Assembly: GCA_963822825.1 (NCBI GenBank)
Contig: CAWGIW010000005.1
Coordinates: 62,001-126,000, forward strand
Length of the DNA stretch: 64,000 bases
Origin: JAWWPY01 sp963822825
GTDB lineage: Bacteria > Actinomycetota > Actinomycetes > Streptosporangiales > Streptosporangiaceae
Reading direction: 5' to 3'
A program made the position numbers and the translations under genes. Below are positions 36,637 through 46,476 of this stretch, piece after piece; within the stretch, counting starts at the first letter, position 1; the number at the start of each line of letters is the position of its first letter. The notes beneath the pieces are model-generated. The model had not been told where the DNA came from. It was given only the letters and a program-made list of their open reading frames with translations, and did not search any database.

Positions 36637-37085
36637 CGGGACGCGATCGCGGCGCCCTGCAGTCGGCGCTGGCCGCCGAGCACGCGGCGATCTACGGCTA
36701 CGGCGTGGTCGGTGCGCACCTGACGGGAAACCTCGAGCAAGCCGCGCAGCGGGACTGGGCCGCGCACGAGGTCGCCAGGGACACGCTGGAGAACAGGCTG
36801 ACGTCGCTGGGGGTTCAGCCGGTGCCCTCGCAGGACGCGTACCGGCTGCCTTTCCCGGTGCGCAGCGGTGGCGCCGCGGTCTCGCTGGCAGCCTTCCTCG
36901 AGGACCGGGTGGCCGCGGCCTACCTCGGCCTGGTCGCGCTCGACGACCCCGGGCTCCGGGCCTGGGGGGCGCGTGAGGTGCGGGCGTCCGCGTTGCGCGC
37001 CACCTCCTGGTCCGGCCGCGCGGCGGCCTTCCCTGGGCTTCCCGGCGACGCAGGCGCCGCGGCATCCGCGCGCCCGTCGGCGTGA
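36633..37085 (+). CDS. DUF4439 ferritin-like protein
   Basis: 150 residues: ALAAEHAAIYGYGVVGAHLT is the DUF4439 first helix with Glu/His positions of ferritin-like four-helix bundles; AHEVARDTLENRLTSLGVQP and AAFLEDRVAAAYLGLVALDD follow. It starts with GTG at 36633, coupled to the upstream gene. It is found beside rimP in many actinomycetes. Metal binding is inferred from the fold. Confidence 0.78.
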   Translation: MTGRDRGALQSALAAEHAAIYGYGVVGAHLTGNLEQAAQRDWAAHEVARDTLENRLTSLGVQPVPSQDAYRLPFPVRSGGAAVSLAAFLEDRVAAAYLGLVALDDPGLRAWGAREVRASALRATSWSGRAAAFPGLPGDAGAAASARPSA

Positions 37086-37146
37086 CGGCGATACCTGGCT
37101 GACCCTGGCTGGCTGCCATCGGCCGTGCGGCCGCCGCGGCCGCCGC

Positions 37147-37473
37147 TCAGGTTTCGTGGGGCGCGGCGAGGACGTGCTCGATGCGTGTCGCCGCGCTCTC
37201 CAGGTCATCGTCCGCGGCGATCCGCTCGGCCCACGACCACCAGAACCACCATCTGCCGTCCTCACAGCATCCCGCGTAAATGTCCTCGGCCAGGGCCAGG
37301 ACGGCGGGATTCACGACGTGCAGGCTGGGCACGCGCCCGGCCGGGGCCAGCAGGCTTACCTGCAGCCCGTGCTCAGCCAGCGCGCGGGCGAGCCGGTCGA
37401 GCCGGTCCGTATACGCCTGGTCAAGCGAGGATAGGCCTGCCCGCTGCTGGGTGCCCAAGGCCATCATGCTCAC
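37147..37473 (-). CDS. Small actinomycete protein of unknown function
   Basis: 108 residues. N-terminal helix LDQAYTDRLDRLARALAEHG, a Trp-rich segment GRWWFWWSWAERIAADDDLE and a final helix. Such proteins commonly sit beside XRE/DUF5753 regulators in actinomycetes. Here it is divergent from one at 37762, with about 290 bases between them. The alternative ATG at 37467 is also possible. No function is known. Confidence 0.7.
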   Translation of the reverse strand: MSMMALGTQQRAGLSSLDQAYTDRLDRLARALAEHGLQVSLLAPAGRVPSLHVVNPAVLALAEDIYAGCCEDGRWWFWWSWAERIAADDDLESAATRIEHVLAAPHET

Positions 37474-37502
37474 CCCTAGTAATCATGTAGACGCACAGAG
37501 TT

Positions 37503-37543
37503 CTTGCAAGGTTCAGAATGCCGTCCCACATTGCTCCTTGCAA
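37503..37543. promoter_or_regulatory. Repeated CTTGCAA motifs between divergent genes
   Basis: CTTGCAA occurs at 37503-37509 (there as the palindrome CTTGCAAG) and 37537-37543, 34 bases apart, with a weaker TCGCAAG at 37559-37565. The surrounding 37470-37570 is AT-rich relative to the window. The position, between the small protein gene and the XRE/DUF5753 gene, suggests an operator for that regulator. Confidence 0.4.
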
Positions 37544-37761
37544 CATGCATAGAGTGATTCGCAAGATCAATTCTTGGTCAAGAGCAACCGTGGTGGCCAG
37601 GACCGGCATCCGGCAGGCGCTGGACGGCGGGCAGACAGGTCGCCACACTGGTACCCGTCGCTGTTCACGCTAACAAGATCCTGCTCAGGCCCCCAGCGCG
37701 GCAATGGAACCAACCCGCTGTACCGGGGCGTCAGATGTGACGGCTGGGAGGGGAGGTACAC

Positions 37762-38616
37762 ATGGCAGCCGAGCACAGTCCGACTGTCCGGCGCCGCAGG
37801 CTCGCGCTCGAATTGCGCAGGCTTCGCGAGGCTGCCCGGCTCACCTGCGAGGAGGTAGCCGAGCACCTTGAGTGCTCGACATCGAAGGTCAGCCGGATCG
37901 AAACAGGGCGGGTCTCCGTCTCCCCCCGGGACGTCCGCGACATGCTGGATCTGTACGGCGTGTCTGCGCAAGAAGGGGCAAGCCTGGTCCAGCTGGCGCG
38001 TGATTCGCGGCAGAAAGGCTGGTGGCATGCGTACAGCGACACGATCGAGCCGCGGTTTGCCACCTACATCGGCTTGGAGAGCGCGGCGTCGGAGATCCGG
38101 ATCTACGAGGTCACCCTCATCCCCGGACTGCTCCAGACGGAGGAGTACGCGCGCACGGTGATCGCGGCTGGCACCGTGGGCGGTGATCACGACGGCGTGG
38201 AACGCAACGTGGCCCTGCTGATGGCCCGCCAGCCGCCGCTCACCAGCGACGACCCCCCGCGGTTGTGGGCCGTGCTGGACGAGGCCGCACTGCGCCGGAC
38301 GGTCGGCGGGTCCGGATTGATGCGGCTCCAGCTTGACCACCTGCTTGACCTCTCGCGGCTGCCGAACGTGGCTATCCAGGTGATCCCATTCGGCGCCAGC
38401 GCCCACCCGGCGATGGGCAGGCCCTTCGTCATCCTGGCCTTTCCCGAGCGCGCCGATCCGGACGTGGTGTACCTGGAGGACCTGACCAGCGCCCTGTACG
38501 TGGAGGATGTCAACGAGGTGGACCGCTACAACATGTTCTTCAACCACCTGCGGGCCACCGCCCTGTCCTTCGAGGACTCCGCGTCGCTCATCATGTCCGT
38601 CATCAAAGACCAGTGA
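37762..38616 (+). CDS. XRE-family regulator with DUF5753 domain
   Basis: 284 residues. The N-terminal Cro/CI helix-turn-helix is LRRLREAARLTCEEVAEHLE followed by CSTSKVSRIETGRVSVSPRD; the DUF5753 domain runs from about residue 95 (IGLESAASEIRIYEVTLIPG, LLQTEEYARTVI) to SALYVEDVNEVDRYNMFFNH. Standard full-length form. These regulators are numerous in Streptomyces and often act with a small DUF397 partner; none is seen here, but the small protein at 37147 may take that place. Confidence 0.92.
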   Translation: MAAEHSPTVRRRRLALELRRLREAARLTCEEVAEHLECSTSKVSRIETGRVSVSPRDVRDMLDLYGVSAQEGASLVQLARDSRQKGWWHAYSDTIEPRFATYIGLESAASEIRIYEVTLIPGLLQTEEYARTVIAAGTVGGDHDGVERNVALLMARQPPLTSDDPPRLWAVLDEAALRRTVGGSGLMRLQLDHLLDLSRLPNVAIQVIPFGASAHPAMGRPFVILAFPERADPDVVYLEDLTSALYVEDVNEVDRYNMFFNHLRATALSFEDSASLIMSVIKDQ

Positions 38617-38632
38617 CCGGCCGCGCGGATAC

Positions 38633-39881
38633 TCAGTCCGGCAGGCAGGTGAGCGCTTCGACGACTGGCACAGTGCCGTCCTCGCGGGCCAGCCGGCTGG
38701 CCAGCGCCTGTGCATTCGCCGCGGTAGGACGGGCGGGTGATCGCCTCCTGGATGGCGTCGGTGAGGGCCGGGGCGGTGAGCCGCCTGCGGGGGATAGGCC
38801 GCGGCCCCGTGCCGAGGGCGGCCAGCCGGGCGGCCCAGAATGGCTGGTCGCCGACCATGGGCACGCTCACGGCCGGGACTCCGGCCCGGAGCCCGGCCGC
38901 CGCGGTGCCCGCGCCCGCATGATGGACCACCGCCGCCATCTGGGGGAAGAGCCAGTCGTGCGGCACGTCGCCGATCACGATCGAATCGCCGGGCGGCTCG
39001 CCGGCCTGGGCCAGGCCCGCCCGGCCGGCCTGGATCACCATCCGCACCCCGGCCTGGCGTCCGGCCGCGGCGGCCAGGTCGCTGAGGCGATCCACGCCCG
39101 CGGGAGTCATGCTGCCGAAACCGATGAACACCGGCGGCGGTCCCGCGCTGAGGAAGTTTTCCAGGTCTGCGGGCGGCCCCCAGCCCGGGGGGCGGGCCGG
39201 CCACCAGTAGCCGGTGACCTCAAGGCCGTCGCGCCAGTCCGCCGGGCGCGGGACAACGGCCGGGCTGAAACCGCAGAAGCCCGGCCAGCGCGTGGCATCC
39301 TGCCGCCCGAATATCGCCTCGCGTGCGCCCAGCCGGGGCAGTCCCAGATCGGCCCGGAGGTCCCGCACCGGCGCGGCCAGGGCGGGCGCGCCCAGGAGCA
39401 CCAGGGCTCTCCCCGCGGCCCGGTTGCCCCACCGGCCCAAGGAATGTGCCGTCACGATGGACGGAGGGAACTCGGAGGTCGGGTACACGGGCTGCAGCGC
39501 CAGCCCCATGCTGGGCAGGCCCAGGCCCTCGGCGATGTGGTAACCACCGATGGAACTCAGCCCGGTCAGCAGCAAGACATCGGCGCCCGCCCGCGCCGCA
39601 GCCAGGATTCCGGTGTGGACCTCCCGCAGGTGATCGCCGATCAGCCGGACGAGCCGGGCGGCACCTAACGGCCCGGTGCTCCCGCGCTGCCACGTCTCGG
39701 CGTCCAGCAGCCGCTGGTCACCCGGAAGCGCCCGGAACTCCAGCCCGCACCCCGTGACCAGGCCCGCGAACATCTCATACCCGGCGATCGTCACGCTGTG
39801 CCCGGCGGCGTTCAGCGCCGTGCCGAGGCCGGTGAAGGGCGCCACATCCCCGCGCGACCCAACGGTCACGATCAGAACCCT
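38633..39881 (-). CDS. GT1-type glycosyltransferase (macrolide/sterol type), C-terminus frame-shifted
   Basis: GTG 39881 with GGAGG about 8 bases upstream gives VRVLIVTVGSRGDVAPFTGL, the N-terminus of UGT-like enzymes. The donor-binding region is VFIGFGSMTPAGVDRLSDLA, then DVPHDWLFPQMAAVVHHAGA, GTAAAGLRAGVPAVSVPMVG and DQPFWAARL. An extra G near 38719 shifts the last 25-30 residues; removing it gives YRANAQALASRLAREDGTVP and a TGA stop at 38633-38635. It transfers a sugar from a nucleotide sugar to a lipid or polyketide-like acceptor; no acceptor genes are adjacent. Confidence 0.85.
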
Positions 39882-40021
39882 CACCTGCTGACCTCCGCTG
39901 GCGGGCGCTAGGGGGTACCAGTTCATCAAGATTCTGGCCCATCACGGGAAACCACTCGCTACCGGGCCGTGCTCACTGGTGCACCATCCTTGTGTCGGTG
40001 GTCTGATGGTCACTGATGCAC

Positions 40022-40177
40022 CCGAGGTGCCGCCAGGCCACCGCCCTGCTCGCTTGACGCTGTTGACGTCCATCGTGAGTTATGCGGGGCCTGGCGGTTA
40101 CCCGGGGCGTGCCGACCGTCGACAGGGCTGTGCGCCGCCGAGCGCCGAACAGTGAGCGATGCGGCAGCCACGTCCCG
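40022..40177 (+). ncRNA. Candidate bridge (seek) RNA region of IS110 copy B
   Basis: Equivalent to the copy A region. The right target guide TCGTGAG (40073-40079), left donor guide ACAGGGCT (40122-40129) and right donor guide CAGTGAG (40150-40156) are unchanged. The candidate left target guide reads TGCTCGCT (40047-40054) instead of TGCGCGCT and matches the left target here (GCCGTGCT) at only 4 of 8 bases. Either that segment is not the guide or this copy has changed since it inserted. Confidence 0.5.
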
Positions 40178-40229
40178 GCACCGAGACGAGGGTGCCTCCC
40201 CACTGGGATCAGCAGCGAGGAGGCTGTCT

Positions 40230-41485
40230 ATGAAGTCTGCCCCATCCGCCCTGCCGGAGGAACCGCCGAACGGCGTGACCTGCGGTATCGACTGGGCACG
40301 CGATGATCACGCGGTGGCGGTCGTCGATGCCCGCGGCCGGGAGATCCACCGGTGCACGGTCGAGCACAGCGCCGCGGGCCTGCGCGCCCTGCTGGGCCTG
40401 CTGAGCAGGCACGGCGTCGGCGAGGTCGCGATCGAGCGCCCCGACGGCCCGGTCGTGGACGCCCTGCTCGAGGCGGGGATCACCGTGGTGGTGATCAGCC
40501 CGAACCAGGTCAAGAACCTGCGCGGCCGCTACGGCTCGGCCGGCAACAAGGACGACCGGTTCGACGCCTTCGTCCTGGCCGACACGCTGCGCACCGACCG
40601 CGCCCGGCTGCGGCCCCTGGTCCCGGACAGCCCGGCGACGCTCGCCCTGCGCCGCGCCTGCCGGGCCCGCAAGGACCTCGTCGGCCACCGGGTCGGCGTG
40701 GCCAACCAGTTGCGCGAGCACCTCAAGCGCGTCTTCCCCGGCGCCGTCGGCCTGTTCGCCGAGCTCGACTCGGCGATCAGCCTGGCGTTCCTGGCCCGCT
40801 TCGACTCCCAGGACCGCGCCGACTGGCTCTCGCCCGGCGCATGGCCGCCTGGCTGGCCAGCGTCGGCTACTGCGGCCGCATCGACCCCGCCGTCCTGCAC
40901 GCCCGCCTGGCCGCCGCCCCGCGCGGCGCCACGGGAGAGCACGGCGCCGCCGCAAGCGCACGTCACCCGCGCCCTGCTGGCCGTCCTGGCCACCCTCACC
41001 GAGCAGATCAAGGCGCTGACTGCCCAGATCAGCGAGCAGCTCGCGCTGCACGCCGACGCAGCACGTCTTCACCAGCCTGCCCCGCTCCGGCCGCGTCCGC
41101 GCCGCCCGCCTGCTCGCCGAGATCGGCGACTGCCGCGCCCGCTTCCCCACTCCCGAAGTCGCTGGCCTGCCTGGCCGGGGTCGCCCCCTCCACCCGCCAG
41201 TCGGGCAAGATCCGCGCAGTCGGGTTCCGCTGGTCCTGCGACAAGCAGCTCCGCGACGCCGTCACCGACTTCGCCGGCGACACCCGCCACGCCAGCCCCT
41301 GGGCCGCCAGGCTCTACGACCACGCCATCGCCCGCGGCCACGACCACCCCCACGCCGTCCGCATCCTCGCCCGCGCCTGGCTGTTCGTCATCTGGCACTG
41401 CTGGCAAGACGGCGTCGCCTACGACCCCGCCCGCCATAAGGCCCTCCAGCGCATCCTCGCCGAGGAAAAACCGAAGGCGGCTTGA
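40230..41485 (+). pseudogene. IS110 transposase, four single-base indels relative to copy A
   Basis: ATG 40230 with AGGAGG upstream. The first 200 residues are intact (TCGIDWARDDHAVAVVDARG; NKDDRFDAFVLADTLR). Relative to copy A one base is lost near 40836, and single bases are gained near 40955, 41060 and 41155, so the protein is interrupted although all segments are present. If these are sequencing errors the transposase is functional; if real, this copy depends on copy A's enzyme. Confidence 0.8.
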
Positions 41486-41549
41486 CACAGGGCTACTCAC
41501 GAGCACGCCGCCGCCGGAACCGCGCGCACATTGGCGGCCACCCGCGCGG

Positions 41550-43604
41550 TCAGCGCAAAAGTTCAGGCAGCGGCTCCGCGTGCAGCACGGTCAGCCGGGA
41601 CACGGCCCGGGTGAGGGCGACGTAGAGCCGGTGCAGGCCCCGCGATTCCGCGGCCGCGATACGGGCCGGCTCCACGACGATGACATCGTCGAACTCCAGG
41701 CCCTTGGCCAGTGTCACCGGCACCAGGGTCAGCCCGCCGCCGCTCATCCGGTCGGGGGCGTCATGCCGCAGGCCCGCCTGGCGCAGCAGCCGGGAAACGG
41801 CGGTCACCTGCTCATCCGCGACGATCACCGCGGCCGAGCCTGGCCGGCTCGTGGCCGAGGAGCACGCCCTGGCCAGGTCGCCGGGCAGCGAGTCAGCGGT
41901 GGCCTCGATGATTACCAGTGAGCCCGGGTCCTGCCGCAGGGACCTGGCCGGCGTGAGGCCGGGGGCGATACAGGCCAGCAGGCGGCTGGCGTAATCGAGG
42001 ATCTGCCGGGGCACCCGGTAGCCGGTGTCGAGCACGCGCAGGCCGGCGTCGGCCCGGCCCAGGTTGTCGAGGACCTGACGCCAGCTGGTGGCTGCGGCCG
42101 GGGAGGTGCCCTGGGCGAGATCACCGAGCAGGGTGGCCGAGCCGGTGGCACACCGCCTGCCGACCGCGCGGCACTCCATCGGCGACAGGTCCTGCGCCTC
42201 GTCCACCACCACGTGCGCCAGGCTGGGGATCCGCTCGATGAGATCGGCCGCCTCGTCCACCAGCACCGCGTCTGCCGCGCTCCACTGCGCGGACGCGGGT
42301 CCCCGGGCCGGCCTCCGCCAGCAGATCGCCCGCTGCTCGGCCGGATCGAGCACGCCATCCGCCGCGGCGGCGAGCACGCCGGGGTCGGACAGCAGCCGGA
42401 TGACCAGCCGGACCGGATCCGCCTTCGGCCAGATGGCATCCACGGCCGAGCGCACGGGCCTGGTCCGCCGCACGGCCTCATGCGTCCGGTCATCGCAGGA
42501 TTCCCCCGCCTCCTCCATCCTGGTCAGGATCACGTGCGCGATCCGGTGACCGAGCATGTCCCGCCCGGCGCCGTACCGCACCCCACGGTCGCGCAACTCA
42601 CCGACCAGCCCGGCGAGCTCGCCCGCGGGCACCCGCCAGCGTCTCGACCCGCGCGGCAGTACGACCGCCTCGGTGGGCTCCGCCACCGCCGCCCACAGCG
42701 CCCGGCGCAGCACCACCGCCATCCGGGCATCGCCTTTGGTCCGCGCCGCGCGCTCGGAGTCGGCGGCCCGCACCGGCACCGCCGCGACCAGGTCCTGGAC
42801 GGTCACCTGCGCCACGCTGGCCTCACCGAGTGCCGGCAGCACGTTGCGGATATAGCCGAGAAAGGCCCGGTTCGGCCCGACCACCAGCACCCCGCCCCGG
42901 TTCATCCGGGCGTGATGCGCGTACAGCAGGTACGCGACACGGTGCAGGCCGACCGCGGTCTTGCCGGTCCCCGGAGCCCCCTGGACGCACAGCGGTCTCG
43001 CTCGCGTCCGCGCGCACGATGTCGTCCTGGTCGGGCTGGATCGTCGCGACGATGTCACGCATCGGCCCGGACCGGGGCGCTCGATCTCGTCCAGCAGAAT
43101 CCGGCTGACCGCGGTCTCGGGGAGCAGCCCAGGCCGTTCGTTGCGGCCGAAGGTCTCATCTTCGTAGGCGGTGAGTTCTCCGCCGGAGAACCCGAACCGG
43201 CGGCGCAGGTCAAGCCCCATCGGCTCGGCCGGGCTGGCCCGGTAGAACGGGCGGGAGACCGGCGCCCGCCAGTCGATCACCACCGGGTGCCCGTCTGGGT
43301 CGTGGATGTGCCGCCTGCCCACATGGAACCGGTGCCCGGCCACCCCCTCGCCCGCGGCGGCCTCGGCCGCGTAGTCCAGCCGGCCGAAGAACAGCGGCGT
43401 GTCCGGGATGTCGCGGAGGGATTCCGCCCGGCGGTACAGGTCGGCCTTGAGGTACTCCTCGGAGACCCGGTCGCCGCCCATGGCCCGGAGTGAGAGCACG
43501 TCGTCTCGCATGAGCCGGAGGAAGTCGCGCGACCGGCGCAGGTAGGCCTGCTCGGTCCCGAGGACGGCATCCTGAGCGGCGGCGGGATCCTGGCCGACGG
43601 GCAT
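41550..43604 (-). CDS. HelD-like UvrD/Rep-family helicase
   Basis: 684 codons. N-terminal coiled coil (EQAYLRRSRDFLRLMRDDVL), the HelD-specific segment VVIDWRAPVSRPFYRASPAE, Walker A QGAPGTGKTAVGLHRVAYLL, Walker B HVVVDEAQDLSPMECRAVGR, and motif V/VI LAKGLEFDDVIVV and LYVALTRAVSRL. Between about 42985 and 43075 the displayed frame is wrong; the alternative frame reads MRDIVATIQPDQDDIVRADA, a conserved HelD block, so two compensating indels are present. HelD proteins release stalled RNA polymerase, and some give rifamycin tolerance. ATG 43604 follows GAGGTGA. Confidence 0.85.
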   Translation of the reverse strand: MPVGQDPAAAQDAVLGTEQAYLRRSRDFLRLMRDDVLSLRAMGGDRVSEEYLKADLYRRAESLRDIPDTPLFFGRLDYAAEAAAGEGVAGHRFHVGRRHIHDPDGHPVVIDWRAPVSRPFYRASPAEPMGLDLRRRFGFSGGELTAYEDETFGRNERPGLLPETAVSRILLDEIERPGPGRCVTSSRRSSPTRTTSCARTRARPLCVQGAPGTGKTAVGLHRVAYLLYAHHARMNRGGVLVVGPNRAFLGYIRNVLPALGEASVAQVTVQDLVAAVPVRAADSERAARTKGDARMAVVLRRALWAAVAEPTEAVVLPRGSRRWRVPAGELAGLVGELRDRGVRYGAGRDMLGHRIAHVILTRMEEAGESCDDRTHEAVRRTRPVRSAVDAIWPKADPVRLVIRLLSDPGVLAAAADGVLDPAEQRAICWRRPARGPASAQWSAADAVLVDEAADLIERIPSLAHVVVDEAQDLSPMECRAVGRRCATGSATLLGDLAQGTSPAAATSWRQVLDNLGRADAGLRVLDTGYRVPRQILDYASRLLACIAPGLTPARSLRQDPGSLVIIEATADSLPGDLARACSSATSRPGSAAVIVADEQVTAVSRLLRQAGLRHDAPDRMSGGGLTLVPVTLAKGLEFDDVIVVEPARIAAAESRGLHRLYVALTRAVSRLTVLHAEPLPELLR

Positions 43605-43651
43605 GACTCATCACCTCGATGGCAAGGGGTCGATGGTGTTGCGGCGGGAAC

Positions 43652-43726
43652 GAGCCAGCTCAGCGGCGGTACTTATGAGCCAGCTCCGCGGCTTTACTTA
43701 TGAGCCAGCTCCGCGGCTGGCACAAG
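43652..43726. repeat. Three tandem 25-bp repeats upstream of the HelD-like gene
   Basis: Units at 43652-43676, 43677-43701 and 43702-43726, each starting GAGCCAGCTC and, in the first two, ending TACTTAT. They lie 48 bases upstream of the helicase start and about 145 bases before the ABC-kinase gene on the other strand. A repeated protein-binding site in this divergent promoter is the simplest reading. Confidence 0.6.
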
Positions 43727-43869
43727 GGCCAAGAGCTTAGCAACGATGGGTTCCGCGGTCATCCCGTTTTTTCCGCCGCGGCCACCGCCGGGAGGTGGCG
43801 GCCTCCCGTGGCGACGTGGCGTCGCCGGCCCAGTGGCGGTTACCAGCAACTTCTGACCACAATGTGCAC

Positions 43870-46476
43870 ATGACCGTCGCCGCCGCCGGACTGAACGAGC
43901 CAGCGCCGCCACTGCTGGCGGTGTCCGGCCTGGCCGTCCGCTTCGGCCCGCTCACGCGCGCTGCACGGCGTCGGATTTCGAGGTGCGGCCGGGCGAACTC
44001 GTCGCCCTGGCGGGCGAGAACGGCGCCGGCAAGACGACCCTGGTGCGCTGCATCGCCGGGGACATCCCGCCGACCTCGGGCTCGATCACGCTGGACGGGC
44101 AGGCCGGTGTCCGCGGACCCGATCGCCGCGACCCGTCGGGGCATCTCCGTGGTCTGGCAGGACCTGGCGCTCTGCGACAACCTGGACGTCGCCTCGAACC
44201 TGCTGCTTGGCCGTGAGCGCCGTCGCCAGCTGCTGTCGGATATCCGCATGCATTCCGACGCGGCAAACGCTGCTCGAACGCCTGGGCATCCCGCTGCGGG
44301 ACACGACCCGCAGCATCCGGTCCCTGTCCGGCGGCCAGCGCCAGCTGGTGGCGGTCGCCCGGGCGATGGCCCACAGCCCGGAGCTGCTGCTGCTCGATGA
44401 GCCGACGGCCTCGCTGGGGGTGAGGGAGTCGGCCCTGGTCGAGGACCTGATCCTGCGGCTGCGGGAGCAGGGCACGACGATCGTGCTGGCGTGCCACGAC
44501 ATCAGTCAGATGTTCCGGCTGGCGGACCGCATCGTCGTGCTCCGCCACGGCCGGGTCATCGCCGAGGTTGCCGCCCAGCGACGTGCATCCAGACGACGTG
44601 GTGGCGCTGATGTCGGGCCAGGAAGTGGACTCCTCGGCCCGCCGTCAGCTGACCCGCCTGCACGGGCTGGCTGACCGGCTGGTGTCGGCCGACCCGTCAT
44701 CCAGCCTGTCGCTGATCCTCTCGGCGCTGGGCGCGGCGCTGGGCAGCGAGCGCCTGTGCATTCATCTGCTCGAGGACTCCTCGCTGGTCTGCGCCGCGTC
44801 GCTCGGCCTGCCGCCGGTGCTGCTGTCGGCGTGGGCCCGGCTGCCCCGCGGCCCGGCCGGGGGCCCGGTGGGGCTGGCCGCGGTCGCGGACCAGCCGGTC
44901 ATCGCGGAGAACGTGCGGACCGGCGCCGCCTGGGCGCCCTTCAGCGACCTGGCCCGGGCGGCCAAGGTGGCGAGTTCCTGGTCGGTCCCGGTGATGGGCC
45001 CAGGCGGGCTGCTCGGCGTCATCACCGTGTTCAGCGCGATAACCGGCCGCCCGCAGCGCGACCATCTCGACCTGGCCACCCTCTACGCGGGCTACGCCGC
45101 GAGCGCGATCGAGCGAGACCGGCTGCTGGACGAGGTCACCGCCCGCAATCGGGTGCTGGAGACGATCAGGGAGATGCTGGAGACCCTGGCCGGGCCCATC
45201 CCGGTCGCCGACGGACTCGGCATCGCGCTCCAGTCGCTGCGCCGGGGCCTCCAGTCCGACGAAGTCGCGCTGGTCATCCAGCCGCCCGACGGGCCGCCCA
45301 GCGTGCCGCGCCTCGGCGGGCACGGGCGGTGAGCCGAACGCTGCCGCCGTCGACCGGCGGCGCGCTCGACGCGGCCCGGTCGGCGCTGCAGTTCGCCGGG
45401 CCGTGAGGGCGCGGCCATGCACCGGACCAGAGCCGACGGCGAGCGACTGCTGGCCGTGACGTTCACCGCGCCCGGCGGCCTCGCGGCGCTGGTGGCCCGC
45501 TGGAGGAGCGGACCGCCGTCGGCCGACGCGACGGCGCTGCTCGAGGACGCCGCCCACTCGCTCCGGCTCGCCCTTGAGCGCGAGGAGGCATGGTTCGCCC
45601 ACCAGGAAGCCATGGCCTTGCGCCGGTCCCAGGAACTGCAGCGCGGCTTCCTGTCCCGGCTGAGCCATGAGCTGCGGACGCCGCTGACCGCGATCCGCGG
45701 TTACGCCTCCAGCCTGCTGCAGCCGGACGTGACCTGGGACGGTGAATCGCAGCACCGGTTCATGGCCCGGATCGCGGCCGAGTCGGCCCGGCTCGGCCGG
45801 CTGGTCGATGACCTGCTGGACTTCTCGGCGATCGAGTCGGGCATCCTGCGGCTGCAGCGCGACTGGTGCGACATCGCGCTGGTGCTCGACGCGGCCGTGG
45901 CCTGCCTGCCGCCGGCGAGCGCGCGGCTGGTCGCACGTCGAGCTGCGACGCCGGAGCTGCCGGTCGTCTGGGCCGACCACGACCGCCTGGAGCAGGTCTT
46001 CGTCAACCTGCTGAGCAACGCGTTCGGCCACAACCCGGAGGGCACCAGCGTGCGGATCAGCGCGGCGCGCGGACGGGCCCGCCGGGGTCGTGGTGAGCGT
46101 GGCCGACGACGGTGCCGGGATGCCCGCCGAGCTGGCTGCCGCGCCCTTCGAGCCGACCCGGCGGCGGCGTACGCCGACCGCCGGCGCCGGGCTCGGCCTG
46201 TCCATATCCAACGGGATCGTGGCTGCTCACGGCGGGCTGATCGAGCTGGAACAGCCGGACCAGGGAACCTGCTTCCGGATCCGGCTGCCGGTGGAGATGC
46301 CCGCGAACGGGACCGGCACGCCCAAGGCCAGCGGGCGAGGCCAGCGCGACCGCGGCCAGCGCGAACGAGGCCAGCGCGAACGGACGCCCGCCACCACGGT
46401 GAACGTGACGGGACGCGCAGCCGGGCGGCCGATCGCGGCGCGCCGAGGCCGACCGGAGCCGCCCGCCGGTGCTTGA
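43870..46476 (+). CDS. ABC ATPase-GAF-histidine kinase fusion (frame broken at several points)
   Basis: Assembled across frames: a CUT2-type ABC ATPase with Walker A LVALAGENGAGKTTLVRCIA, Q-loop ISVVWQDLALCDNLDVASNL, signature RSLSGGQRQLVAVARAMAHS and Walker B LLLLDEPTASL. After the ATPase's usual ending (HPDDVVALMSGQEVDSSARR) the same uninterrupted frame (44568-45332) continues into a GAF-like domain (SLILSALGAALGSERLCIHL; LLGVITVFSAITG). Next come HisKA (FLSRLSHELRTPLTAIRGYA) and HATPase (VFVNLLSNAFGHNP; VADDGAGMP; GAGLGLSISNGIVAAHGG). Breaks occur near 43960, 44110, 44270, 44575, 45320, 45400 and 46080. About 870 residues. It overlaps the response regulator start, and is probably the sensor of the adjacent importer. 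Confidence 0.78.

Larger units (their letters stand above)
39972..41495 (+). mobile_element. IS110-family insertion sequence, copy B
   Basis: About 1.52 kb and nearly identical to copy A at 14293-15815. Junctions: ...CCGTG-CT-CACTGGTGC and ...AGGGCTA-CT-CACGAGCACG, with CT cores at 39972-39973 and 41496-41497. The restored target is GGGCCGTG-CT-CACGAGCACG, sharing CGTGCTCACGAG with copy A's target. Differences from copy A are mostly one-base indels. The element lies between the glycosyltransferase and the HelD-like gene and interrupts neither. Confidence 0.85.

Noticed and set aside
43605..43869. Known rifamycin-associated promoter element upstream of the HelD-like gene
   Set aside because: No inverted repeat resembling that element was seen; only the three 25-bp direct repeats are present.
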